This document shows positions 24,738 through 33,367 of a stretch of 64,000 nt of DNA, in pieces. Each line of letters starts with the position of its first letter. The first letter of the stretch is position 1. The position numbers and the translations under genes are program-made. Below the pieces are notes generated by a model, which did no database searches, was not told the DNA's origin, and was given only the letters and a program-made list of their open reading frames with translations. The DNA is from JBCDKH01 sp964388485 (GTDB lineage Bacteria; Planctomycetota; Phycisphaerae; Tepidisphaerales; Tepidisphaeraceae): contig CAYMAS010000009.1 of assembly GCA_964388485.1 (NCBI GenBank), positions 1 through 64,000 on the forward strand, written 5' to 3'.

Positions 24738-27491
24738 ATGAGCACCACCGCCGATCCGGCTGCCCGACTGGACAAGAGCCGCGACGTCCTGCGGGCGACG
24801 AGCCACCCGCTCGACGCGATCTTCACGCCCAAGGGCGTCGCCGTGGTCGGTGCGACGGAATCGCACGGTGCCGTCGGCCGGACGCTGATGCAGAACCTGA
24901 TCTCCTCGCCCTTTGGCGGGACGGTCTACCCCGTCAACCCGAAGCGCAAGAGCGTCCTGGGGGTCCGCGCGTACCCGAGCATCGGTGAGTTGCCGGAGGT
25001 GCCGGAACTGGTCGTCGTCGCCACGCCCGCTAAGAGCGTCCCGGCCATCGTGCAAGACTGCGGCGAGCGAGGCGTCCGGGGCATGATCGTCATCAGCGCC
25101 GGCTTCAAGGAGACGGGGCCGGACGGCGTCGAACTCGAACGGCAGGTGCTGTCCGCGGCACGCGAGCACCGGATCCGCCTCGTCGGACCCAACTGCCTGG
25201 GTGTCATGAACCCGACGACCGGGCTCAATGCCACCTTCTCCAAAGGCGTCGCCCGCCCTGGCAACGTCGCGTTCATCAGCCAGTCGGGCGCACTCTGCAC
25301 CGCCGTTCTCGACTGGTCGTATCGCGAGAAGGTTGGCTTCAGCGCCTTCGTCTCGACCGGCTCGATGCTCGACGTCGGCTTCGGCGACCTCATCGACTAC
25401 CTAGGGAACGACCCGCGAACGCGGTCGATCCTCGTCTACATGGAAACCGTCGGCGACGCGCGACGCTTCCTATCGGCGGCACGCGAAGTTGCTTTGAACA
25501 AGCCGATTATCTGCATCAAGCCCGGCGTCAGCGACGAAGCCGCCAAGGCCGCGGCGAGTCACACTGGCAGCCTCGTCGGCTCCGACGACGTGCTCGATGC
25601 CGCTTTCCGGCGTGTCGGCGTGTTGCGAGTGAACCAAATCAGTGACCTGTTTCACATGGCCGAGGTGCTGGCAAAGCAACCGGTCCCCAGGGGCCCGCGG
25701 ATGACCATCGTCACTAACGCCGGTGGCCCGGCCGTCATCGCCACCGACGCCCTCATCCAAAATGGCGGCACGCTCGCTGATGTCGGCGACGACGCCTTGA
25801 ACAAGCTCAACGCGTTCCTGCCGGCCGCGTGGAGTCACAACAACCCGATCGACGTTCTCGGCGACGCTCCGGCGGATCGCTACGCCAAAACGCTTGAGCT
25901 CGCCGCCGACGATCCGGAGAGCGACGGCCTGCTCGTCGTGCTCACGCCGCAGGACATGACCGAACCGACCGAGACGGCCGAACTGCTCTTGAAACACGTC
26001 AAGAACAAGGAGAACGGCGGCAAGGGCGGCGTCGGCAAGACCGGCCAGAAGCCACTGCTCGCCAGTTGGATGGGCGGACCCTTCGTCCAAGGGGGCGTCG
26101 AGGTCCTCAACCGCAACGGCGTGCCGACCTTCGACTATCCAGACACCGCCGCCCGGATGTTCGCGTACATGCACCGTTATGCGAACAATCTACAATCGTT
26201 GTACGAGACGCCTCAAGGTACTGGGGACGACGAGGCAGACGCTCGTTCTCGTGCCGAGTCCATCATTGATGAAGCAAGGCAAGAAGGTCGCGAAACACTA
26301 ACAGAAGAAGAAAGCAAACGTCTCCTCGCCGCCTACGACATCCCCACCGTCCCGACGCACATCGCCACGAGCCAGGATGCCGCCGTCGATGCTGCCGACA
26401 CGCTGGGTTATCCGGTCGTCCTCAAGCTCCACAGCAAGACGATCACGCACAAGACCGACGTCGGCGGCGTCCAGCTGAACCTCGCCGATCATGCCGCCGT
26501 CCGTGACGCCTACAGCACCATTGAAGCCGGAGTTCCCGAGGCCGATTTTCTGGGCGTCACGGTACAACCGATGGTCAAGCTCCGCGACGCGTACGAGCTT
26601 ATCCTCGGCTCCAGCCCGGATCCGCAGTTCGGCCCGACGCTCCTCTTCGGGTCCGGCGGGACGCTCGTCGAGGTCTTCAAGGACAAGGCCGTCGGCCTGC
26701 CGCCGCTGACGACCACGTTCGCCCGCCGCATGATGGAGCGGACCAAGATTGCCGAAGCGCTCAAAGGCGTTCGCGGCCGAGATCCCGTCGACGTCGAGGC
26801 TCTGGAGAAGCTGCTCGTTCGCTTCAGCCGTCTGGTCGCAGAACTGCGTTTCGTCAAGGAAATCGACATCAATCCGCTGCTCGCCTCGCCCGACGGCCTC
26901 GTCGCGCTCGACGCACGCGTCATCGTCTATCCGCCGGAGACCAAGCGAAAAGACATCACGCCGCCCGCCATTCGGCCCTACCCAACGCGGTACGTCAACG
27001 ACTGGAAGGACGAGGCTGGCACGAGCTACCACGTCCGGCCGATCAAGCCCGAGGACGAGCCGCTGATGGTCGAGTTCCACGAGCAACTCAGCGAAGAGTC
27101 GGTGCGAATGCGGTACTTCGAGATGCTTCGCCTCGACCAACGGACGGCCCACGAGCGGCTGACGCGGATCTGCTTCAACGACTACAGCCGCGAGATCGCC
27201 CTTGTAGCGATGGCCGACAACACGATCGCCGGCGTGGGTCGCTTGAGCAAGACGCCCGGCTTCAGCGAAGCTGAATTTGCGGTCACGGTCACTGACCCCC
27301 ACCAGGGCCGCGGGCTTGGGACAAAGTTGCTGGGGGACCTGATCGAAGTCGCTAAACACGAAGGTTGGCAACAGGTCATCGGCATCATCTCGCCGACTAA
27401 TGGCTCCATGCTCAAGGTCGCCAAGAAGCTCGGCTTCAAAGTGGAGCACGACAAAGAAGAAGGCGTGATGCGGGCGACTTTTGAAGTATGA
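24738..27491 (+). CDS. Acyl-CoA synthetase (ADP-forming)-GNAT fusion (Pat-like)
   Basis: The protein has 917 residues: CoA-binding domain (about 25-120), succinyl-CoA ligase-like domain, ATP-grasp domain (about 520-740) and a GNAT domain (about 763-917; SYHVRPIKPEDEPLMVEFHE). The layout is that of Pat/PatZ protein acetyltransferases. The phosphorylated histidine of active ADP-forming synthetases is present in ASHTGSLVGSDD (His275), so this protein may keep synthetase activity. A Lys/Gly-rich insert lies near residue 430. It is followed after 7 bases by the next gene, suggesting co-transcription. Confidence 0.9.
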   Translation: MSTTADPAARLDKSRDVLRATSHPLDAIFTPKGVAVVGATESHGAVGRTLMQNLISSPFGGTVYPVNPKRKSVLGVRAYPSIGELPEVPELVVVATPAKSVPAIVQDCGERGVRGMIVISAGFKETGPDGVELERQVLSAAREHRIRLVGPNCLGVMNPTTGLNATFSKGVARPGNVAFISQSGALCTAVLDWSYREKVGFSAFVSTGSMLDVGFGDLIDYLGNDPRTRSILVYMETVGDARRFLSAAREVALNKPIICIKPGVSDEAAKAAASHTGSLVGSDDVLDAAFRRVGVLRVNQISDLFHMAEVLAKQPVPRGPRMTIVTNAGGPAVIATDALIQNGGTLADVGDDALNKLNAFLPAAWSHNNPIDVLGDAPADRYAKTLELAADDPESDGLLVVLTPQDMTEPTETAELLLKHVKNKENGGKGGVGKTGQKPLLASWMGGPFVQGGVEVLNRNGVPTFDYPDTAARMFAYMHRYANNLQSLYETPQGTGDDEADARSRAESIIDEARQEGRETLTEEESKRLLAAYDIPTVPTHIATSQDAAVDAADTLGYPVVLKLHSKTITHKTDVGGVQLNLADHAAVRDAYSTIEAGVPEADFLGVTVQPMVKLRDAYELILGSSPDPQFGPTLLFGSGGTLVEVFKDKAVGLPPLTTTFARRMMERTKIAEALKGVRGRDPVDVEALEKLLVRFSRLVAELRFVKEIDINPLLASPDGLVALDARVIVYPPETKRKDITPPAIRPYPTRYVNDWKDEAGTSYHVRPIKPEDEPLMVEFHEQLSEESVRMRYFEMLRLDQRTAHERLTRICFNDYSREIALVAMADNTIAGVGRLSKTPGFSEAEFAVTVTDPHQGRGLGTKLLGDLIEVAKHEGWQQVIGIISPTNGSMLKVAKKLGFKVEHDKEEGVMRATFEV

Positions 27492-27498
27492 TGCGGCC

Positions 27499-28416
27499 AT
27501 GCCGTCGCTTAACGAGCCTTCCCTGCCGCCGCTGGATCTGGCGACGCTGGACGTCTTGGATCCGCGCGAGATCGACGGCATCGACGGCTGGTCGCTCGTC
27601 AGCCAGCGCGGCTGGGTCCCGGAGCAGGCGCTCATTCCCGCATTCCGCAAGACGGTTCGCGACGAGCCGGACCCGTGCTACCGGACACGGATGATGATCC
27701 ACGACGGCCTCGACGCCCTCGCCGGAAGGTGGGGGCGGAGCCGCGTTGACATGTCCCTTGGAACTGATCCCGCAGCGGATCGGCTGCGCGAGTTTTGGGA
27801 GGAGGAGTTCGACAAAGAGGGCTTCTGGTCGATTAAGGTACGCCTTGTGGATCCCGTCACTCGCGGACAGATTCTGAAGTTGCTCCGTGACGCTGGCCGA
27901 CGTGTTCGACGGCCGACGCGTATCAACGTCGGCGGATCGTGCTCTCTAATCCTGAGCGAATGGGTAACGCGGCGAACGGATGATCTCGACGTGGTCGATG
28001 AGTTGCCGGACGTTTTACGATCGGATCATGAATTGCTCAACACGCTCGCCGACCGCTATGGGATCAGGCTGACTCACTTCGCGTCGCACTACCTGCCGGA
28101 CGGGTGGGACAATCGGACGCTGCCGGTCGGCATGTTCAATCAGCTGGACGTCCGCCTCGTTGATCCGACTGATGTCATTACAGGCAAGTTCTTCAGTCGC
28201 CGCGAGAAGGATTACAAGGACATCCTTGCGAGCCAATCAAGGTTCAGCGAGACGGTGATTCGCGAACGACTCGAATTCGACACGCGAAGCTTCCGAAAGG
28301 TGCCGCGGTTGGTTCAGCAAGGACGAACTAACTGGTACACGTTCTCGGGTGAAGTCGGCTTACCCGGTGAAACGCTGACCGAGGCCCAGAAGGCGGAGGT
28401 CACGGGTGGCGGATGA
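27499..28416 (+). CDS. Nucleotidyltransferase-like protein (DUF6036/AbiEii-like)
   Basis: The product has 305 residues. RINVGGSCSLILSEWVTRRTDDLDVVDE resembles the GG...R.T.DLD core of minimal nucleotidyltransferases such as DUF6036/AbiEii proteins, and LDVRLVDPTDVITGKFFSRREKDYKDI resembles their C-terminal metal/helix part. The N-terminal 130 residues are not recognised. It may be a toxin-type enzyme, but no antitoxin partner is adjacent; it follows the acyl-CoA synthetase gene by seven bases. Confidence 0.55.
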   Translation: MPSLNEPSLPPLDLATLDVLDPREIDGIDGWSLVSQRGWVPEQALIPAFRKTVRDEPDPCYRTRMMIHDGLDALAGRWGRSRVDMSLGTDPAADRLREFWEEEFDKEGFWSIKVRLVDPVTRGQILKLLRDAGRRVRRPTRINVGGSCSLILSEWVTRRTDDLDVVDELPDVLRSDHELLNTLADRYGIRLTHFASHYLPDGWDNRTLPVGMFNQLDVRLVDPTDVITGKFFSRREKDYKDILASQSRFSETVIRERLEFDTRSFRKVPRLVQQGRTNWYTFSGEVGLPGETLTEAQKAEVTGGG

Positions 28417-28450
28417 GTGTCGACGGAGACAGGTGCCATTCGCTGGCCCA

Positions 28451-30532
28451 TCAGCTTGCTGCATCCACCGCGAGGCGGCGTTCATCGCGTTCTTCCACAA
28501 GCTTGGCTACGGCATCATCGACCGGCACGACACCCAAGTCGCCCGTCGTGCGGCCGCGGAGGCTGACGGTGCCGGCCTCGGCTTCCTTACCGCCGCAAAC
28601 GAGCATGTACGGCACCTTCTGCGTCGTCGCGAGGCGAATCTTGGCTCCGACCTTGTCGGCGTCGTCGTCGATCGTCGCCCTCAAGCCGGCCGACTTGAGT
28701 CGGTCGGTGACCGACTGCGCGTAGTCGTTGAACTTGTCGCTGATCGGCAAAACCCGAACCTGCTCCGGTGCCAGCCACAACGGAAACGCACCGGCAAAGT
28801 GCTCGATGAGGACGCCGACGAACCGCTCCATGCTGCCGAACGGAGCCCGGTGAATCATCACCGGCCGGTGCTCGGCGTTGTCGCTGCCGACGTAGCTCAA
28901 GTCAAACCGTTGCGGCAACTGGTAGTCGACCTGAACGGTGCCGAGCTGCCACTCCCGGCCGATAACGTCCTTCACTACAAAGTCGATCTTGGGTCCGTAG
29001 AATGCTGCCTCGCCGGCTTCGCTCGTGAACGGCACGCCGAGCTTTTCGGCGGCGTCCTTGCAAGCTGATTCGGCCCGGTCCCACTGCGCCGGATCGCCGA
29101 CATACTTTGATGCATCAGGATCGCGTAGACCGACGCGGACGCGGTAGTCGCTCATGCCGAGCGTGCCGAGGACGATCTTGACGAGCTCGAGGCAGCCTTC
29201 GATCTCGCCGCTGACCTGATCTTCCGTGCAGAAGATGTGCGCATCGTCCTGGGTGAAGCCGCGGACGCGTGTCATGCCGCCAAGTTCGCCGCTCTGTTCC
29301 CAGCGGTAGACGGTGCCGAACTCGGCCAAACGTACCGGAAGATCGCGGTAGCTATGCGGGTCCGACGCGTAGATGCGGATGTGGTGCGGGCAATTCATCG
29401 GCTTGAGCATGAAGCCGTCGATCTGGCCCTCGCTCATGCGGTTCGACAGGTCGCCGCACGAGCAACCTTCCGCGGCGAGCAGGTCGATCTGCTCCTTCTC
29501 GACGAGCGGCGGGAACTGGCTGTCGGCGTAGTAGGGATAGTGGCCGCTGGTGCGGTACAAATCGAGCTTGCCGATGTGAGGCGTGAAGACTTGGCTGTAG
29601 CCTTGGCGAGTGAGGTGCTCGCCGATGAAGTTTTGAAGTTCCTGACGAACCACACTTCCATTGGGCTTCCATAGAACGAGGCCCTGGCCGACCTTGTCGT
29701 CGATGGTGTAGAGGCCGAGCTGGGGGCCGAGGACGCGGTGGTCGCGCTTCTTGGCTTCGGCCAGTGCTTCCATGTGAGCGTCGAGGTCGCCCTGGGTGTA
29801 GAAGGCGGTGCCATAGATGCGTTGGAAGCGGTCGCTGGTGACGTCGCCATGCCAATGGCTGCTGGCGGTGCTGGTGAGCTTGAACGCGCCGATGCGGCCG
29901 GTGCTGGGGACGTGGGGGCCCATGCAGAGGTCTTCCCAGTGTCGGTCCTTCTCGCCGGTGACGTACCAACTCAAGGTGCTGGCCCCGCCGCTCATAGCGC
30001 GGTCGGCGTTGTCGAGCTTGTACTTGTTTCCTTCGGCTTCGAGTCGCTTTTTGCCCTCATCCGTCGGCAGGTCGTAGCGGGTGAAGGGGCGATTCTCCTC
30101 GACGATCTTCGCCATCTCCGCCTCGATCTTGCCGAAGTCGTCGGAGCTGATCGGCGGGTCGATGCTGATGTCGTAGTAGAAACCCGTCTCCAGCGGCGGG
30201 CCGTAGGCGAGGGTGGCGTCGGGGCGGACACGTTGAATCGCCTCGGCCATCACATGGGCGGTCGAGTGGCGCAGGAGGTAGAGCGCGTCCTTCTGGTGCT
30301 GGTCGTTACGCCACTTGCTGCGGCCCTTCTTGTCGACGCGTGGCCCGGTGACGAGGGCGACTTCGTGCTCGCCTTCAAGGATCGGCCGATGGGCATCAAC
30401 CAGCTCACCATCGACGCGTGCACCGACGGCGGCTTCGGCGAGCTTGTCGCCGATGGTCTTGGCCAGGTCGTACGGCGTGGAGCCGTCGGGCAGGTCGCGG
30501 CGGGAACCGTCGGGCAGGATCGCGATGGGCAT
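28451..30532 (-). CDS. thrS: Threonyl-tRNA synthetase
   Basis: This 693-residue class II synthetase has a TGS domain (1-65), an editing domain with LLRHSTAHVMAEA, the catalytic core (KPMNCPHHIRIYASDP, RLAEFGTVYRWEQSGELGG, HRAPFGSMERFVGVLIEHF) and a C-terminal anticodon-binding domain (YMLVCGGKEAEAGTVSLR). It charges tRNA-Thr and clears Ser-tRNA-Thr. The gene converges with the one at 27499 and has an inverted repeat 150 bases upstream. Confidence 0.96.
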   Translation of the reverse strand: MPIAILPDGSRRDLPDGSTPYDLAKTIGDKLAEAAVGARVDGELVDAHRPILEGEHEVALVTGPRVDKKGRSKWRNDQHQKDALYLLRHSTAHVMAEAIQRVRPDATLAYGPPLETGFYYDISIDPPISSDDFGKIEAEMAKIVEENRPFTRYDLPTDEGKKRLEAEGNKYKLDNADRAMSGGASTLSWYVTGEKDRHWEDLCMGPHVPSTGRIGAFKLTSTASSHWHGDVTSDRFQRIYGTAFYTQGDLDAHMEALAEAKKRDHRVLGPQLGLYTIDDKVGQGLVLWKPNGSVVRQELQNFIGEHLTRQGYSQVFTPHIGKLDLYRTSGHYPYYADSQFPPLVEKEQIDLLAAEGCSCGDLSNRMSEGQIDGFMLKPMNCPHHIRIYASDPHSYRDLPVRLAEFGTVYRWEQSGELGGMTRVRGFTQDDAHIFCTEDQVSGEIEGCLELVKIVLGTLGMSDYRVRVGLRDPDASKYVGDPAQWDRAESACKDAAEKLGVPFTSEAGEAAFYGPKIDFVVKDVIGREWQLGTVQVDYQLPQRFDLSYVGSDNAEHRPVMIHRAPFGSMERFVGVLIEHFAGAFPLWLAPEQVRVLPISDKFNDYAQSVTDRLKSAGLRATIDDDADKVGAKIRLATTQKVPYMLVCGGKEAEAGTVSLRGRTTGDLGVVPVDDAVAKLVEERDERRLAVDAAS

Positions 30533-30682
30533 GATGAGTCGAAGCGGAAGCAGCCGCCCGGGGTGAAGGGCGGCCGGTCGGGGTGAACGAGGGGCGGCCC
30601 GCGGGTTATTGCGGCGTGGTGGTCAGCGTCGTGGTCATGTGCGGCGGCAGCACGGGGCAACCATAGACTCGCGAACGGGGTC

Positions 30683-30738
30683 AGGAGTCGCCGGGGAAGC
30701 CGGCACCTAAGAACATGCTCCTTGCAGCGGCGACTCCT
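30683..30738. repeat. Inverted repeat upstream of thrS
   Basis: AGGAGTCGCCG (30683-30693) pairs with CGGCGACTCCT (30728-30738) over 11 bases. It lies in the gap between thrS (start 30532) and the small membrane gene at 30805. It could be part of a thrS leader or a simple repeat; no T-box signature was seen. Confidence 0.6.
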
Positions 30739-30804
30739 AATCCCTTCCGTTGCTTGGATGCCGCTGCAGTTGTCGAGGTTCAACTGGTCGCAGACACTGC
30801 AAGA

Positions 30805-31119
30805 ATGCAGTGGTACCCGCTCGGCACGATCACGCGCGGGTTCGTCGTGGCGAATCAGGTCGAGGCGGTGCTCTGGTTTGCCGTCGCGGGAATCGTCTTC
30901 GCCAAGTGGAGGAATCCTTTAGCGGCCATCGCCTTGATCGCCTTCGGCGTCAGCGATCTGGTCGAGACGCTGACGGGAGCCTGGTGGCGGCCCTGGTGGT
31001 TGTTGACGTGGAAGACCATGTGCGTCGTGGTGCTGCTGGGTCTGGTGCTTCGGGCGTGGCGCATGAAAAAGACCGGCGCCCTGGAGGAGGAAGGGGCACC
31101 GGCCGAGGAGGAGGCCTGA
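30805..31119 (+). CDS. Small membrane protein with Glu-rich tail
   Basis: The product has 104 residues with three hydrophobic segments (VEAVLWFAVAGIVFA, PLAAIALIAFGVSDL, KTMCVVVLLGLVLRA). The C-terminus ALEEEGAPAEEEA is encoded by the first unit of the hairpin array (31073-31102) and its stop lies in the following linker. A frame further upstream (30715) exists, but ATG 30805 gives a natural MQWYPLGTITRG start. Function unknown. Confidence 0.6.
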   Translation: MQWYPLGTITRGFVVANQVEAVLWFAVAGIVFAKWRNPLAAIALIAFGVSDLVETLTGAWWRPWWLLTWKTMCVVVLLGLVLRAWRMKKTGALEEEGAPAEEEA

Positions 31120-31523
31120 AACGCCGACACGGGTGGAGGAGGAGGAACCCGTGCCGGCGGGAGGAGGTTTGAAAACGGGTACTGGCCGAGGAGGAGGAGG
31201 AAGTGCCAGTACCCGTGGAGGAGGTTCGAAACGCCGACGCCAGCGGAGGAGGAGATCTGACGTCGGCGGGAGGAGAGTCGAAAAACGGGTACCGGCGAGG
31301 AGGAGGAACCGATACCCGTTGGAGGAGGTCTAAAAGCCGACGTTCGCGGAGGAGGAGAACGAACGCCGGCTTAGGAGGAGGTCTGAAAACGGGCACCGGC
31401 GGAGGAGGAGAACCGATGCCCGTTGGAGGAGGAGTCAGGTGGCGAGTCCGGCTCGCCGGTGGTCGAAAAGGCCGACATCGAGAGGAGGAGGAACTCGATG
31501 TCGGCCGCGGAGGAGGTCTGACA
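31072..31523 (-). ncRNA. Tandem anti-Shine-Dalgarno hairpin array (candidate small RNAs)
   Basis: Hairpins with complementary arms lie at 31073-31102, 31123-31158, 31175-31216, 31232-31268, 31284-31320, 31334-31372, 31388-31424 and 31470-31506, with a roughly 52-base spacing. Each loop on the plus strand is GGAGGAGGA, and the linkers are mostly GGAGGAGG-TCTGAAA. On the minus strand, loops and linkers become CCUCCUCC and GACCUCC-type sequence, matching the 16S rRNA 3' end. The only mismatches in five stems are A-C on the plus strand, which become G-U on the minus strand, and hairpins end in UUUU. This supports minus-strand RNA, downstream of the gene at 31664-31960. Expression is unproven. Confidence 0.7.
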
Positions 31524-31524
31524 G

Positions 31525-31567
31525 GCCGGCTCTCTCGGACCGGCTCGGCAGGGGTGCTCTCGTCCCC
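31525..31567. repeat. Two short hairpins beyond the array
   Basis: GCCGG (31525-31529) pairs with CCGGC (31540-31544), and GGGG (31551-31554) with CCCC (31564-31567). They lack the GGAGG loop. They lie between the array and the small membrane gene on the minus strand, so they may be a leader part of the same transcript. The remaining sequence to 31663 shows no gene. Confidence 0.4.
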
Positions 31568-31663
31568 CTCGCCCCGCGTGTGCTGAAATGACCTGACTGC
31601 TGCTGTGTGATCTCCTGTGAGTGTTTTAAGGGGAAGAAGGCTTTGGCTACGGCGTCTCGGTGG

Positions 31664-31960
31664 CTAAGGCATCTCGGCGTAGGGCTCGCTTTGCGTCGAG
31701 ACGCCCAAGGCGGTGATGCAGATGACGAGTGCGGTCATGCAGCACATGACGGCTGTGGTGACGCTGGCGAAGCCACCCGAGGTCGCTAGGAAGCCGTTGC
31801 CCTTGTAGAGCAGGAACATGCCGACGAAGCAGGCCAGCGGCAGGACGCTGAGGCGTAGCAGCCGGCGGCCCGAATGGTCGAGGAATCGGCACCACCGATC
31901 ATCGGCGGCAACGACGAGGCCCGTCGTGCGGGCGGTGAGGTTCAAGAGTGCGGTCTTCAT
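31664..31960 (-). CDS. Small membrane protein upstream of the hairpin array
   Basis: The product has 98 residues: an N-terminal polar part (MKTALLNLTARTTGLVVAAD) and two hydrophobic helices (LLRLSVLPLACFVGMFLLY and ASVTTAVMCCMTALVICITA). ATG 31960 was chosen; ATG 31990 is an alternative. On the minus strand this gene is followed directly by the CCUCC hairpin array, an order like the small protein gene followed by CCUCCUCCC-loop RNAs described in some alphaproteobacteria. Function unknown. Confidence 0.55.
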   Translation of the reverse strand: MKTALLNLTARTTGLVVAADDRWCRFLDHSGRRLLRLSVLPLACFVGMFLLYKGNGFLATSGGFASVTTAVMCCMTALVICITALGVSTQSEPYAEMP

Positions 31961-32367
31961 GGTGGTATGGCTTGAGGCGGTGATCGTCATTAAAGGGATC
32001 GCTGCCTGTGAACCGAACGATCCGTCGCTCCGGTTCATTGCCTCCGCTGCCCTCTCCGGAAGGCGGGGGTCGGTGCCGCCGTTGCGGGCATCTTCGTGAT
32101 GCCAAGTTGTGCAATGGTCGGTCACGCTGAGCCCTAGTGAGAATGCCGTGCCAGGAGCTGAAACGAGCATCAGATTAACGCGACAAATTCTACCAACGGC
32201 CCCCAGTGGCTCCTATCGCCACTTTTGCTTCCGGTGGATGATCAACTTCCGTGCGACCGCCTCCTTGCCGCTGCCAGGCGGTGCATCAAAGGTGTGCAGG
32301 GCGACGCTCAACTGCGCAGCACCGGTCCTGCCGCACGCGATGTCTTCTCGATCTATAAGGTGTCTCC
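31961..32367. other. Gene-free stretch between small membrane gene and BtpA
   Basis: About 400 bases without a convincing ORF. A weak terminator-like hairpin is at 32205-32223 (AGTGGC/GCCACT followed by TTTGCTT), and an AGGTG ribosome-binding site precedes the BtpA start. The interval probably holds divergent promoters; no RNA gene is recognised. Confidence 0.5.
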
Positions 32368-33168
32368 ATGACCGACCCGCTTCGCCTGCTCCAGCACGAT
32401 CGGCCGAGCCTCGTCGGCATGGTCCACCTCAAGCCGCTGCCAGGCTCGCCACGGTTCGGCGGGTCGATGCCGGCGGTCGTCGAGGCAGCGGTCACCGATG
32501 CCCAAAGCCTCAGCAGTGGCGGCGTCGACGCGATCATGATCGAGAACTTCGGCGATGTGCCCTTCTACCCCGGCCGGGTGCCGGCGGAGACGACGGCAGG
32601 CCTGGTCGCAGCGGTGGTCGCGGTGCGCAGCGTGACAGACCTGCCGATCGGGGTCAACGTGCTCCGCAACGACGGCCGCACTGCCGTTGCTATCGCGGCC
32701 TGCACCGGGGCGAGCTTTGTGCGGGTTAACGTTCTTGCCGGCAGCCGGGTGGCGGATCAGGGCCTGCTGTCGAGCGAGGCGGCCAGAGTGATGCGGGACC
32801 GGGCACGACTGGCACCGGAGGTTCAGGTTTGGGCGGACGTGGACGTGAAACATTCCGCGGCGTTGGCGGATCGGCCGCTGGCGGACGAGGTCGGCGATCT
32901 GGTGGATCGGTCGCTCGCGGATGCGGTCATTGTCAGCGGCAGCGGCACGGGGCAGCCGACGTCACCCGAGCAAGTTCGAGCCGTTCGTGACGCGTCTCGC
33001 GGCAGGCCGGTGGTGGTCGGCAGCGGTGCGACCTTGGAGACGCTTGTCGAGCTTGGGGCGGACGCCTACATCGTCGGCACATCGTTGAAGATCGGCGGGC
33101 GGGTCGATCAACCGGTCGATGCCGAGCGGGTCCAACGTTTCGTCGACGTCATCCGCTCGATTCCGTAG
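32368..33168 (+). CDS. BtpA family protein
   Basis: This 266-residue TIM-barrel protein has SLVGMVHLKPLPGSPRFGGSM, GGVDAIMIENFGDVPFYPG, PIGVNVLRNDGRTAVAIAAC and GSGTGQPTSPEQVRAVRD, hallmarks of the BtpA/SgcQ family. BtpA was described in photosystem I assembly in cyanobacteria, but bacterial homologues are probably metabolic enzymes acting on phosphorylated compounds. The start is supported by AGGTG just upstream. Confidence 0.88.
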   Translation: MTDPLRLLQHDRPSLVGMVHLKPLPGSPRFGGSMPAVVEAAVTDAQSLSSGGVDAIMIENFGDVPFYPGRVPAETTAGLVAAVVAVRSVTDLPIGVNVLRNDGRTAVAIAACTGASFVRVNVLAGSRVADQGLLSSEAARVMRDRARLAPEVQVWADVDVKHSAALADRPLADEVGDLVDRSLADAVIVSGSGTGQPTSPEQVRAVRDASRGRPVVVGSGATLETLVELGADAYIVGTSLKIGGRVDQPVDAERVQRFVDVIRSIP

Positions 33169-33313
33169 CGCGAAGCGGTCGAGCATAGCTTGAAACACCG
33201 AAGGAAGAAGTGCTCGGAGAAACGAGCAAGCTGTACAAAGCACGACGACGTCGAAGCGAAGCTCCGACGCCGCGGCGTCTCTCTCCCACAATCTGACCTC
33301 CTCCGGGGTCAGA

Positions 33314-33367
33314 CAGGAAACGGTTCAGATCCAGGAATCGGTTCAGACCCAGGAATCGGTTCAGACC
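33314..33367. repeat. Three 18 bp direct repeats at a gene end
   Basis: Copies of CAGGAATCGGTTCAGACC start at 33314 (variant CAGGAAACGGTTCAGATC), 33332 and 33350. The last copy contributes the stop codon and last residues of the minus-strand gene ending at 33361. Confidence 0.85.

Noticed and set aside
25999..26054. Walker A-like KGGVGKT in the acyl-CoA synthetase fusion
   Set aside because: It is in a low-complexity insert without Walker B context.
30715..30804. Longer N-terminus of the small membrane protein
   Set aside because: The extension crosses an inverted repeat and adds no family-like sequence; ATG 30805 is preferred.
31072..31523. CsrA-sponge RNA (plus strand GGA loops)
   Set aside because: GGA loops fit CsrB-like RNAs, but plus-strand A-C mismatches and minus-strand U tracts favour the minus strand; kept only as an alternative.
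31961..32367. SRP-like or other structured RNA
   Set aside because: CCGGAAGGCGGGG resembles part of SRP RNA but the conserved GGAAGGA-tetraloop region is missing.
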